Positions 1 through 5,816 of a DNA stretch of 5,816 nucleotides are shown piece after piece. Source of the stretch: Tannerella sp. (GTDB taxonomy: Bacteria; Bacteroidota; Bacteroidia; Bacteroidales; Tannerellaceae); the NCBI GenBank assembly GCA_031259505.1, contig JAIRLL010000107.1, positions 1 to 5,816 of the forward strand. Reading direction: 5' to 3'. The translations under genes were made by a program, and so were the position numbers. How positions within the stretch are numbered: position 1 is the first letter of the stretch; every line of letters begins with the position of its first letter. The notes below the pieces were generated by a model. It did not search any database. It was not told the origin of the DNA and saw only the letters and a list, made by a program, of their open reading frames with translations.

Positions 1-409
1 GCAGATAAGTATCGCCCCATACAAAAAGAATCATCGAATAAATGAACAGCGCCAGAATGAAATTGAACAATACGCCGGCGATCATGATAAGCAGGCGCTG
101 TCCGGACGGTTTGGAACGGAACTCATGAGGTTGAGGCGGCTGCGCCATCTGCTCCTTATCCAGCGTTTCGTCTATCATGCCCGAAATCTTGCAATAGCCT
201 CCCAAAGGTAACCATCCGATGCCGTATTCCGTTTCGCTGTTTCTCGGCTTGAATTTGAACAACTTGAACCAGGGATCAAAAAAGAGATAAAATTTTTCCA
301 CTCTGACCTTAAACATGCGGGCAAAAATAAAATGCCCGAATTCGTGGACAATGACCAGTATGGATAAACTCAGGATGAGTTGTAACGCTTTCAGCAAAAA
401 TACTTCCAT
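1..409 (-). CDS. rseP: RseP-family site-2 intramembrane zinc metalloprotease, N-terminal part (runs off left edge)
   Basis: The first 136 residues are visible and the rest lies beyond base 1. The start is the ATG at 409-407. The zinc-protease motif HEFGH sits at residues 22-26 inside the first hydrophobic helix (about 4-30), the same place as in E. coli RseP. The family block GWLPLGGY lies at 65-72. A second hydrophobic helix (about 106-131) contains the GxxxNF pattern (G112, N116, F117) typical of site-2 proteases. In other bacteria RseP cuts anti-sigma factors or leftover signal peptides within the inner membrane. No anti-sigma factor is visible here, so the substrate is unknown. The PDZ domain(s) and the later LDG-type motif expected of the family would be in the missing part. 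It follows dxr by a 33-bp AT-rich gap (410-442) in which I see neither a promoter nor a Shine-Dalgarno sequence, so it is probably the next gene of the operon. A dxr-rseP association is common in bacteria. Confidence 0.95.
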   Translation of the reverse strand, partial: MEVFLLKALQLILSLSILVIVHEFGHFIFARMFKVRVEKFYLFFDPWFKLFKFKPRNSETEYGIGWLPLGGYCKISGMIDETLDKEQMAQPPQPHEFRSKPSGQRLLIMIAGVLFNFILALFIYSMILFVWGDTYL

Positions 410-442
410 GTATATATAATATTGTTAGTGTATAAAACGCAG

Positions 443-1600
443 CTATTGTAATTTTATTGTCAGTTCGTCGGCAATTTTTCGCGCTTCGGCGTCGGTCTGC
501 ACATAATCTTCGTATGTGGGTTTCGGGATAAACGAGGCTTTGCGCATCGTTTCTTCAATAATGTCGCTCATACGTAGAAATCCTGTCCTGTCATGCAGGA
601 AAGCCGCGACGACGATTTCGTTGGCCGCATTCAGTATACAGGGCATGTTGCCGCCTTTGCGTACGGCGTCGAAGGCAAAAGCCAGATTGCGGAATCGCTG
701 TATGTCAGGCTCTTCGAACGTCAGCGAATTATAATGGCGGAAATCCAGGCGCGCCGTGCTGTTTTTCAGCCGTTGCGGATACGAAAACGCATAGGCAATC
801 GGCAGTTTCATGTCGGGGACGCCCATCTGAGCCATCACCGCGCCGTCTTCGAATTGCACCATCGAATGAATGACGGACTGCGGATGTACCACTATCTGAA
901 TCTGTTCGGGTGCAAGATTGAACAGCCATTTTGCTTCAATCATCTCAAAGCCTTTGTTTATCATTGTCGCCGAGTCGATAGAGATCTTGTCCCCCATTGT
1001 CCAGTTTGGATGCTTGAGCGCCTGTATTTTTGTGACAGTGGCCAGTTCTTCCCGCGTTTTTGTTCGGAAAGGCCCGCCCGACGCCGTCAGCAGTACTTTT
1101 TCCACAGGATTATTCCATTCGCCTGCAAGGCACTGGAAAATGGCGGAATGTTCCGAATCGACAGGCAGGATGGGCGTGCCGTACGTTTTTGCCAGCGACG
1201 TCACCAGTTCTCCGGCTACGACCAGCGTCTCCTTGTTTGCCAGGGCTATTGCCTTGCCTGCTCTGATGGCGGAGATGGTCGGGTGCAGTCCCGAATATCC
1301 GACCATGGCGACAAGCACCATGTCCACAGGCTCCATCTGCACGACCTGCGAAATGGCATCCGCCCCCGCCCACACTTTCACGGGCAATTCTTCGAGCGCC
1401 TCTTTCAGTTCGGGATATTTCTTTTCGTTTGCAATCACAACTACTTCGGGCAGATAGCGATGTGCCTGTTCGACAAGCAAGTCCACATTGTTGTTTGCCG
1501 TTAGCGCATACACTTCGAACAAATCAGGATGCTCGCAGACGACTTCAAGCGCCTGTGTGCCGATTGACCCTGTCGAACCCAGTATTGCTAATTGTCTCAT
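443..1600 (-). CDS. dxr: 1-deoxy-D-xylulose 5-phosphate reductoisomerase (MEP pathway)
   Basis: This complete protein of 385 residues has the normal family length. It converts 1-deoxy-D-xylulose 5-phosphate to 2-C-methyl-D-erythritol 4-phosphate with NADPH and a divalent metal, in the cytosol; this is the first committed step of isoprenoid synthesis by the MEP route. The NADPH-binding loop GSTGSIG is at residues 8-14, directly after the start, which supports the ATG at 1600. LANKETLV is at 120-127. The metal ligands are D148 and E150 in PVDSEHSAIFQ and E219 in NKGFE, matching E. coli D150, E152 and E231. The substrate and flexible-loop motif HPNWTMG is at 197-203 and HPQSVIHS at 239-246. All key residues are present, so the enzyme should be active and a potential fosmidomycin target. 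It starts 15 bp after the M23 gene stop. The alternative symbol is ispC. Confidence 0.98.
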   Translation of the reverse strand: MRQLAILGSTGSIGTQALEVVCEHPDLFEVYALTANNNVDLLVEQAHRYLPEVVVIANEKKYPELKEALEELPVKVWAGADAISQVVQMEPVDMVLVAMVGYSGLHPTISAIRAGKAIALANKETLVVAGELVTSLAKTYGTPILPVDSEHSAIFQCLAGEWNNPVEKVLLTASGGPFRTKTREELATVTKIQALKHPNWTMGDKISIDSATMINKGFEMIEAKWLFNLAPEQIQIVVHPQSVIHSMVQFEDGAVMAQMGVPDMKLPIAYAFSYPQRLKNSTARLDFRHYNSLTFEEPDIQRFRNLAFAFDAVRKGGNMPCILNAANEIVVAAFLHDRTGFLRMSDIIEETMRKASFIPKPTYEDYVQTDAEARKIADELTIKLQ

Positions 1601-1615
1601 ACAAACATGTCTGTG

Positions 1616-2485
1616 TCAGAAAGCAATGCATTCTTCCGGATTGATGGATTCACCTTTGTACCACAACTCGAAATGCAGATGTGGCCCGGTAGACAGTTCG
1701 CCCGTATTTCCGATTATGGCAATGGCTTCGCCTGCAATTACACGATCGCCCATATCCTTCAACAGGACTTCGTTGTGTTTATAAATGGAAATAAAGCCGT
1801 TTTTATGCTGCAACCCGATTACGTTCCCGTATTCGGCATCGTAACCGGTATATATCACCGTGCCGTCCAGCGTGGCCAATACGTTTTCTTTCGGGGCGGC
1901 TACCAAATCGACACCCATGTGATTCCTGTCCTTGTTGTAATGTGATGATATAACACCGTTTACCGGTTTATAGAAAAACAGGCCTTCCGTGGCTACCGGA
2001 TCGGATATCAGGCCTGTCAGGCTGTATTTTTCTTCTTCCTCGAATGCTCTTGCAAACCCTTCTTCTTTTTCTGAACGCTGGATATCATAATTGGCATCAA
2101 TGAAATCGACGGAATCCGAATCAGGAATGGAATCGGGAATCACGTTTCCGGTCAAAATATCCGATACGTTTTTCAGATACAGCGAATGTGTTTGCAATAC
2201 GGACTCCAGCGAGTCGGCGCGCAGGGCGTTCCGGATGATTTCGCTTCGCACTTCGTTATCCAGATAGCCGGGCAGGTAATTGCGTATCGGCGTTTTGATG
2301 ATTACTACGGCCGTAACGAATATCAGGCAAAATGCAAACAGCAATACCGTGATGCAACCCGACAATTGCGAAATACGGAACGACCATACTTCTTCGAGCG
2401 TTGATTCGTTCAAAAACAACAGTTTATAATTAAACCTGATGCGTTTCCAGAACGATTTTTTCTTTTTGTACTGTTTTTTCGACAT
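1616..2485 (-). CDS. Membrane-anchored M23-family (LytM-like) peptidoglycan metallopeptidase
   Basis: This protein has 289 residues. A very basic N-terminus (residues 1-21, many Lys and Arg) is followed by one strongly hydrophobic helix at about 42-64, which predicts a signal anchor with the rest in the periplasm. Residues 75-160 form a linker rich in charged residues, with an acidic Pro/Asp/Ser patch near 115-131. The C-terminal part (about 168-285) is an M23/LytM domain with the zinc ligands of HxxxD (H189, D193) and HxH (H269, H271, in GPHLHFELW), plus a candidate catalytic His at 237 (YKHNEVL). Because the full set is present, I infer a working endopeptidase that cuts stem-peptide cross-links, rather than a degenerate EnvC- or NlpD-like activator. 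The real substrate cannot be read from the sequence. It lies 15 bp after rimM and 15 bp before dxr. The start at 2485 has no clear Shine-Dalgarno sequence. I do not assign a gene symbol. Confidence 0.93.
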   Translation of the reverse strand: MSKKQYKKKKSFWKRIRFNYKLLFLNESTLEEVWSFRISQLSGCITVLLFAFCLIFVTAVVIIKTPIRNYLPGYLDNEVRSEIIRNALRADSLESVLQTHSLYLKNVSDILTGNVIPDSIPDSDSVDFIDANYDIQRSEKEEGFARAFEEEEKYSLTGLISDPVATEGLFFYKPVNGVISSHYNKDRNHMGVDLVAAPKENVLATLDGTVIYTGYDAEYGNVIGLQHKNGFISIYKHNEVLLKDMGDRVIAGEAIAIIGNTGELSTGPHLHFELWYKGESINPEECIAF

Positions 2486-2500
2486 AATCGTTGTTGTGCA

Positions 2501-3022
2501 CTATAAGTCCGTTAATCCGTCGGGCAGTGACATCGTCAATCTTTGTCCTGTCCGGTCGACGGAACAAATCCACTTGTCCACAGCCGGAATCAGCAGTTTT
2601 TTCCCCTGACAGTCCACATGCAGCAACGTATTGATTGTCGATTCATCTACATCCGTGATGACGCCAATCTCACCAGAATCATGCGATTCAATCACATAGC
2701 CTTTCCACTGCGACCAATTTTCTTTTTTTTTCGCGTCGCAGCCGGCCAATGCCGATAGCGGATAATAAACCGCAAGACCTGCAAAACGGCGCGCGGCTGT
2801 CTCGTTGTCCACATTTTCTATCTTCACCAACACGGATGCGTTCCCTTTCGGCCGGTAGCTTTCCGTGAAAAAAGGAACCGGAATGCCATCCATTTCACAC
2901 ACTAAATAAGGGCTTTTAACCTGTGCCGGGATATCGCAGTCGAACAGCAGCGTCAATTCGCCTCTGACGCCGTGGGGTTTCAAAAACCGCCCGATCTGAA
3001 ACAAATCTTCTTTCCTTATCAT
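2501..3022 (-). CDS. rimM: 16S rRNA processing / 30S maturation factor RimM
   Basis: This protein of 173 residues is a typical length for RimM, which binds ribosomal protein S19 and helps assemble the head of the 30S subunit in the cytosol. The N-terminal RimM domain shows the signature IGRFLKPHGVRGEL at residues 10-23 and the AARRFAGLAVYYP segment at 76-88. The C-terminal PRC-barrel domain covers about 105-173, with GEIGVITDV at 117-125, LLIPAVDKWI at 143-152 and the terminal LPDGL at 166-170. The ATG at 3022-3020 overlaps the murA stop TGA (3021-3019) as ATGA, so translation is probably coupled to murA. In many bacteria rimM sits with rpsP, trmD and rplS; here it is in an envelope operon, as is usual in Bacteroidota. 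Codons 98-100 are an uninterrupted run of nine A bases. Confidence 0.97.
   Translation of the reverse strand: MIRKEDLFQIGRFLKPHGVRGELTLLFDCDIPAQVKSPYLVCEMDGIPVPFFTESYRPKGNASVLVKIENVDNETAARRFAGLAVYYPLSALAGCDAKKKENWSQWKGYVIESHDSGEIGVITDVDESTINTLLHVDCQGKKLLIPAVDKWICSVDRTGQRLTMSLPDGLTDL
2723..2731 (-). repeat. Nine-base A homopolymer inside rimM
   Basis: On the coding strand, three AAA codons (Lys98-Lys100) form an uninterrupted A9 run, followed by GAAAA. It lies at the junction between the RimM N-terminal domain and the PRC-barrel. The reading frame is intact across it, so this copy is not broken. Such a run is a potential slippage site for polymerase or ribosome and also a place where sequencing indels may occur. 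Confidence 0.9.
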
Positions 3023-4329
3023 ACTGTTTCTCTTGAGATATGCGCCCCCAAAGCGTTAAGCCGGCTGTCGATGCATTGATATCCGCGGTCGATCTGCTCA
3101 ATGTTGTCGATACGGCTTGTTCCTTTGGCGCTCATTGCGGCAATCAACAGGGCAATGCCGGCGCGAATATCGGGTGAGACCATTCTTGCGGCACGGAGTT
3201 TCAGGCGATTACCCAGTCCGATTACCGTTGCGCGGTGCGGGTCGCAAAGGATAATCTGCGCTCCCATATCTATCAGTTTGTCTACAAAAAACAAGCGGCT
3301 TTCAAACATTTTCTGATGAATCAGCACGCTACCTTTTGCCTGTGTTGCCACGACCAGAAAGACGCTCAGCAAGTCGGGCGTCAGTCCCGGCCAGGGAGCA
3401 TCGGCGACGGTCATGATAGAACCGTCCATAAATGTCTCAATTTCGTACGAATCATGTGCGGGCACATGTATATCGTCGTCCTGCTGTTCGATATGGATGC
3501 CGATTCGCCGAAACGAGTCGGGGATGATACCCAGTTTGTCGTAGCCTGTATTTTTAATCACGATATCCGAACCGGTCATGGCTGCCATCCCGATGAAACT
3601 TCCCACTTCAATCATATCGGGCAGAATGACATGCTCCGTTCCGCGGAGCGAGGCAACTCCTTCGACTGTAAGCAGATTGGAGCCCGTGCCCGTGATGCGT
3701 GCGCCCATACGGTTCAGCATTTCAGACAGTTGCTGGATATACGGTTCGCAGGCGGCATTGTATATGGTGGTGACGCCTTTTGCCAGTACGGCAGCCATCA
3801 GGATATTGGCCGTCCCCGTGACCGAGGCTTCGTCGAGCAGCATATGCGCGCCCCTGAGCGTTGCCGCCTTGACATCGTACAGTTGCCGCTGTGTATCGTA
3901 GAGAAACTCGGCGCCCAGTTTCCGAAATCCGGAGATATGGGTGTCCAGCCGCCGCCGTCCTATTTTATCGCCGCCCACATGAGGCAGGACGGCTTTGCCG
4001 AAACGCGCCAGCATGGGGCCTACCAGCATCACCGAGCCGCGAAGCGCAGCCATGCGCTGTATGAATTCGTCCGATTCGATATATGCCGTATCGACCGTAT
4101 CTGCCTGAAAGGCGTATGTGTCGGCCGAAATGCGGTCGACTTTTATGTGCATGTCGCGAAGCAACTGTATCAGATTTCGAATGTCCAGAATATCGGGGAC
4201 ATTGCGGATCACCACCCGCCTGTCCGTAAGCAAAACGGCACAGATTACTTCAAGCGCCTCATTTTTTGCTCCCTGGGGAGTGATCTCCCCATGCAGTCGA
4301 TATCCTCCTTCTATGACAAACGAACTCAT
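3019..4329 (-). CDS. murA: UDP-N-acetylglucosamine 1-carboxyvinyltransferase, Asp-type active site
   Basis: This complete protein of 436 residues has the normal family length. It transfers enolpyruvate from PEP to UDP-GlcNAc, the first committed step of peptidoglycan precursor synthesis, in the cytosol. It has the two-lobed EPSP-synthase-like fold. The substrate pair K22-N23 in GAKNEAL matches E. coli K22/N23, R97 matches E. coli R91, R126 matches R120, D319 (WPGLTPDL) matches the general base D305, and R389 (DIRAG) matches R397. The mobile catalytic loop reads GGDKIGRRRLD at 119-129, so residue 121 is Asp where E. coli has Cys115. This substitution occurs naturally in mycobacterial and chlamydial MurA; it keeps activity but prevents covalent capture by fosfomycin. 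The start overlaps the DUF4290 stop as ATGA, and its stop overlaps the rimM start in the same way. Related murZ and aroA products are less likely given the K22/N23 and loop motifs. Confidence 0.97.
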   Translation of the reverse strand: MSSFVIEGGYRLHGEITPQGAKNEALEVICAVLLTDRRVVIRNVPDILDIRNLIQLLRDMHIKVDRISADTYAFQADTVDTAYIESDEFIQRMAALRGSVMLVGPMLARFGKAVLPHVGGDKIGRRRLDTHISGFRKLGAEFLYDTQRQLYDVKAATLRGAHMLLDEASVTGTANILMAAVLAKGVTTIYNAACEPYIQQLSEMLNRMGARITGTGSNLLTVEGVASLRGTEHVILPDMIEVGSFIGMAAMTGSDIVIKNTGYDKLGIIPDSFRRIGIHIEQQDDDIHVPAHDSYEIETFMDGSIMTVADAPWPGLTPDLLSVFLVVATQAKGSVLIHQKMFESRLFFVDKLIDMGAQIILCDPHRATVIGLGNRLKLRAARMVSPDIRAGIALLIAAMSAKGTSRIDNIEQIDRGYQCIDSRLNALGAHISRETV

Positions 4330-4943
4330 CGGCTGCTTTTGCGTACAAATTGTTTCTTGAAATTATTTGAACTGTTGTGAGATTGAATATCTTTCTTTTC
4401 TACCAGCTTGCAGGAATCTTCGTTCAGGACGATTTTCCCGTCCGACAGTTCATACAGGTCTTTCAGGATTTTACGGTCGTCGACCGTATCCTTGTTCCAC
4501 ATCATGAACGACTTCTTCATGTGGTTTGCCAGCAGGCCGACAAGCATATCCTTTTCATTGCCTTCTTCCAGTTTGTTGGCTTTCAGTATCATCTGTTCCA
4601 GCATTTTCCCGTAGTGGCGATACGATATATTGGAATTGCTGTATGCCAGACGGGGCGGACGCATATACAGATTTTCTTTCTTTACCGTCTCGTAAGGATA
4701 ATCCACATCCAGTTCAAAATTGGACATAATAGCCAGATGATCCCACAAAATATGCTTGAAATCATTGACATCGCGCAAATGCGGAAACATATTGCCCATG
4801 ATGTTTATGATCGTATTCGCGCAGCGATTTCGTTCGCCGCGGTCTTCAACGGTCTTGCAATAATTGACCATGTTCTGGATATTACGCCCGTAATCAGGCA
4901 ATACCAGCCGTTCGTTCTCTGTATTGTATTTTATATCATTCAT
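4326..4943 (-). CDS. DUF4290 family protein, function unknown
   Basis: This protein of 205 residues is recognised as DUF4290 by its N-terminal block LVLPDYGRNIQNMV (13-26), by DFKHILWDHLAIMS (61-74), by LDVDYPY (78-84) and by YRHYGKMLE (108-116). No signal peptide, membrane helix or familiar catalytic motif is visible, so it is probably cytosolic and largely helical. The last 25 residues are polar and basic with a low-complexity look (SSNNFKKQFVRKSSR), possibly a disordered tail. I know the family only from Bacteroidota, where it recurs upstream of murA. It is the first gene after the predicted promoter, and its TGA stop overlaps the murA start, so the two are likely made in step. A role connected with peptidoglycan precursor supply or its control is a guess from context alone. 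The start at 4943 agrees with the family's usual N-terminus; no Shine-Dalgarno sequence precedes it. Confidence 0.93.
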   Translation of the reverse strand: MNDIKYNTENERLVLPDYGRNIQNMVNYCKTVEDRGERNRCANTIINIMGNMFPHLRDVNDFKHILWDHLAIMSNFELDVDYPYETVKKENLYMRPPRLAYSNSNISYRHYGKMLEQMILKANKLEEGNEKDMLVGLLANHMKKSFMMWNKDTVDDRKILKDLYELSDGKIVLNEDSCKLVEKKDIQSHNSSNNFKKQFVRKSSR

Positions 4944-4963
4944 AATATAATGCTTTCAAAGTA

Positions 4964-4994
4964 CAAAAGTAGATGTTAATATTGGCTTATTCAA
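4964..4994 (-). promoter_or_regulatory. Predicted Bacteroidota-type promoter for the DUF4290-murA operon
   Basis: On the minus strand, TACTTTTG at 4971-4964 matches the Bacteroides -7 consensus TAnnTTTG exactly, and it is followed by T as in the longer form of the consensus. A TTG at 4994-4992 lies 20 bases upstream, a fitting distance for the -33 element. This predicts a transcript start near 4957-4961 and a very short leader of roughly 15-18 bases before the ATG at 4943. The box lies in the only non-coding gap longer than 33 bp in the window. The transcript start itself is inferred. Confidence 0.65.
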
Positions 4995-5004
4995 TTTTCA
5001 AACT

Positions 5005-5816
5005 TTATCCGTTCATGGAGGCCAGAAACTCAAGATTGTCGCTCGTATTAATCATCTGCTTTTTCACAAACTCCATGGCTTCGAGTGAATTCATGTCAGA
5101 CAGATATCGGCGCAGTATCCACATGCGGTTTACGATTGTCTCGTTTTGCAACAAGTCGTCGCGGCGCGTGCTGGACGCTACGATGTCTACGGCCGGATAA
5201 ATCCGTTTGTTGGACAGTTTGCGATCCAGTTGCAGTTCCATATTGCCTGTCCCCTTGAATTCCTCGAAAATCACATCGTCCATTTTCGAACCCGTTTCGG
5301 TCAACGCCGTTGCAAGAATGGTCAGGCTGCCGCCGTTTTCAATGTTACGGGCTGCTCCGAAGAATCGTTTGGGTCTTTGCAGCGCATTGGCATCGACGCC
5401 TCCCGAAAGGACTTTTCCCGAAGCCGGCTGTACGGTGTTATACGCCCGGGCAAGTCGCGTAATCGAATCCAGAAGGATGACCACATCATGCCCGCATTCG
5501 ACCATTCGCTTGGCTTTGTTCAGGACGATGTCGGCTATTTTGACGTGGCGCTCGGCCGGCTCGTCGAACGTCGAGGCAATCACTTCGGCATCCACGCTTC
5601 GCGCCATGTCGGTGACTTCTTCCGGCCGTTCGTCTATCAGCAGCACAATCATGTATACTTCCGGATGATTGATGGCAATGGCGTTGGCGATGTCTTTAAG
5701 CAGCATTGTCTTGCCCGTTTTGGGTTGTGCCACGATAAGGCCGCGCTGTCCTTTGCCGATAGGCGAGAACAAGTCTACGACGCGGACGGAAATATTGTCG
5801 AAAACTTTCGGAGAAG
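5005..5816 (-). CDS. rho: Transcription termination factor Rho, C-terminal part (5' end beyond right edge)
   Basis: The last 269 residues are visible and the frame is open to the right edge. The TTG at 5772-5770 is an internal leucine codon, not a start: the family sequence continues upstream of it ([21 protein letters not shown]). Rho is a hexameric RNA-dependent ATPase that ends transcripts in the cytosol. Within the visible part, the Walker A loop is QPKTGKT at 30-36, followed by DERPEEVT at 61-68, Walker [17 protein letters not shown] at 111-126 (Asp116), the RNA-gripping Q-loop region [16 protein letters not shown] at 138-153, and [11 protein letters not shown] at 188-198. The protein ends LEFLASMNG, the canonical Rho C-terminus. 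The N-terminal RNA-binding domain, often extended in Bacteroidota, is not in the window. No hairpin terminator is evident after the stop, so read-through into the DUF4290 operon is possible. Confidence 0.98.
   Translation of the reverse strand, partial: SPKVFDNISVRVVDLFSPIGKGQRGLIVAQPKTGKTMLLKDIANAIAINHPEVYMIVLLIDERPEEVTDMARSVDAEVIASTFDEPAERHVKIADIVLNKAKRMVECGHDVVILLDSITRLARAYNTVQPASGKVLSGGVDANALQRPKRFFGAARNIENGGSLTILATALTETGSKMDDVIFEEFKGTGNMELQLDRKLSNKRIYPAVDIVASSTRRDDLLQNETIVNRMWILRRYLSDMNSLEAMEFVKKQMINTSDNLEFLASMNG

Noticed and set aside
410..442. TATATATA-rich gap before rseP as a possible promoter
   Set aside because: It has no TAnnTTTG box and no TTG at the right distance. The short AT-rich gap fits a ribosome-access region within an operon better.
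593..1504. Plus-strand open frame (303 codons) opposite dxr
   Set aside because: It is in the same codon-aligned antisense register as dxr, so it is a by-product of codon usage. It has no recognisable domain, and dxr is complete and unmistakable on the other strand.
3235..4380. Long plus-strand open frame (381 codons) opposite murA
   Set aside because: It lies in the codon-aligned antisense register of murA, where a stop appears only if the sense gene uses TTA, CTA or TCA. Avoidance of those codons is enough to keep it open. The translation is Cys/His/Arg-rich and resembles no protein family.
4377..4979. Plus-strand open frame (200 codons) opposite the DUF4290 gene, with hydrophobic stretches
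   Set aside because: It is again codon-aligned with the sense gene. The apparent hydrophobic pattern is the complement of polar sense codons, and it runs across the predicted operon promoter.
4981..4994. ATTG...CAAT inverted pair after rho as a terminator
   Set aside because: The stem is only 4 bp, AT-rich and not followed by a T-run on the minus strand, so it is too weak to call.
5207..5668. Plus-strand open frame (153 codons) opposite rho
   Set aside because: It overlaps the highly conserved ATPase core of Rho, is Ser/Arg/Thr-rich with no family resemblance, and has no promoter.
5770..5772. TTG as a possible start of a 255-residue protein
   Set aside because: The reading frame continues upstream to the window edge with clear Rho sequence, so this codon is an internal leucine of a truncated-by-window gene.
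1..5816. Search for mobile elements, CRISPR arrays, tRNA genes, riboswitches or defence genes
   Set aside because: Apart from a 61-bp spacer and gaps of 15-33 bp, all sequence is accounted for by conserved housekeeping genes. No direct-repeat arrays, terminal inverted repeats or RNA folds were recognised by eye.

Overview
The window is a compact, fully coding stretch of a Bacteroidota chromosome, most likely of the order Bacteroidales. Three things point there: the gene order DUF4290 - murA - rimM - M23 peptidase - dxr - rseP, the presence of a DUF4290 protein (a family I know only from this phylum), and a promoter of the TAnnTTTG type in place of a sigma70 -10/-35 box. Translation starts also lack clear Shine-Dalgarno sequences, as is usual in this phylum. 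Base composition looks even and moderate, and nothing suggests recent transfer. Every gene lies on the minus strand, so transcription runs from high to low coordinates.

Layout in transcription order: the 3' part of rho (transcription termination factor) enters from the right edge and stops at 5005. A 61-bp spacer follows, with a good Bacteroidota promoter match and no convincing terminator hairpin. Then comes a tight gene string: a DUF4290 protein (4943-4326), murA (4329-3019), rimM (3022-2501), a membrane-anchored M23 peptidase (2485-1616), dxr (1600-443), and the 5' part of rseP (409 down to the left edge). The first two junctions are 4-bp ATGA overlaps. The next two are 15-bp gaps and the last is a 33-bp gap. 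This is very probably one operon driven from the spacer after rho, perhaps with read-through from rho.

The genes share an envelope and growth theme. MurA commits UDP-GlcNAc to peptidoglycan. The M23 protein has the full metal-binding set of a peptidoglycan endopeptidase and is tethered to the inner membrane. Dxr starts the committed part of the MEP pathway, which supplies the isoprenoid for the undecaprenyl carrier used in wall synthesis. RseP is an intramembrane protease of the site-2 family. RimM matures the 30S ribosomal subunit. The DUF4290 protein has no known function.

I found no mobile element, CRISPR array, RNA gene or defence system, and I do not think the window contains an undescribed system. 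The points most worth a second look are the Asp-for-Cys change in the MurA active site, which predicts intrinsic fosfomycin insensitivity, the uncharacterised DUF4290 protein translationally coupled to murA, and the promoter in front of it.
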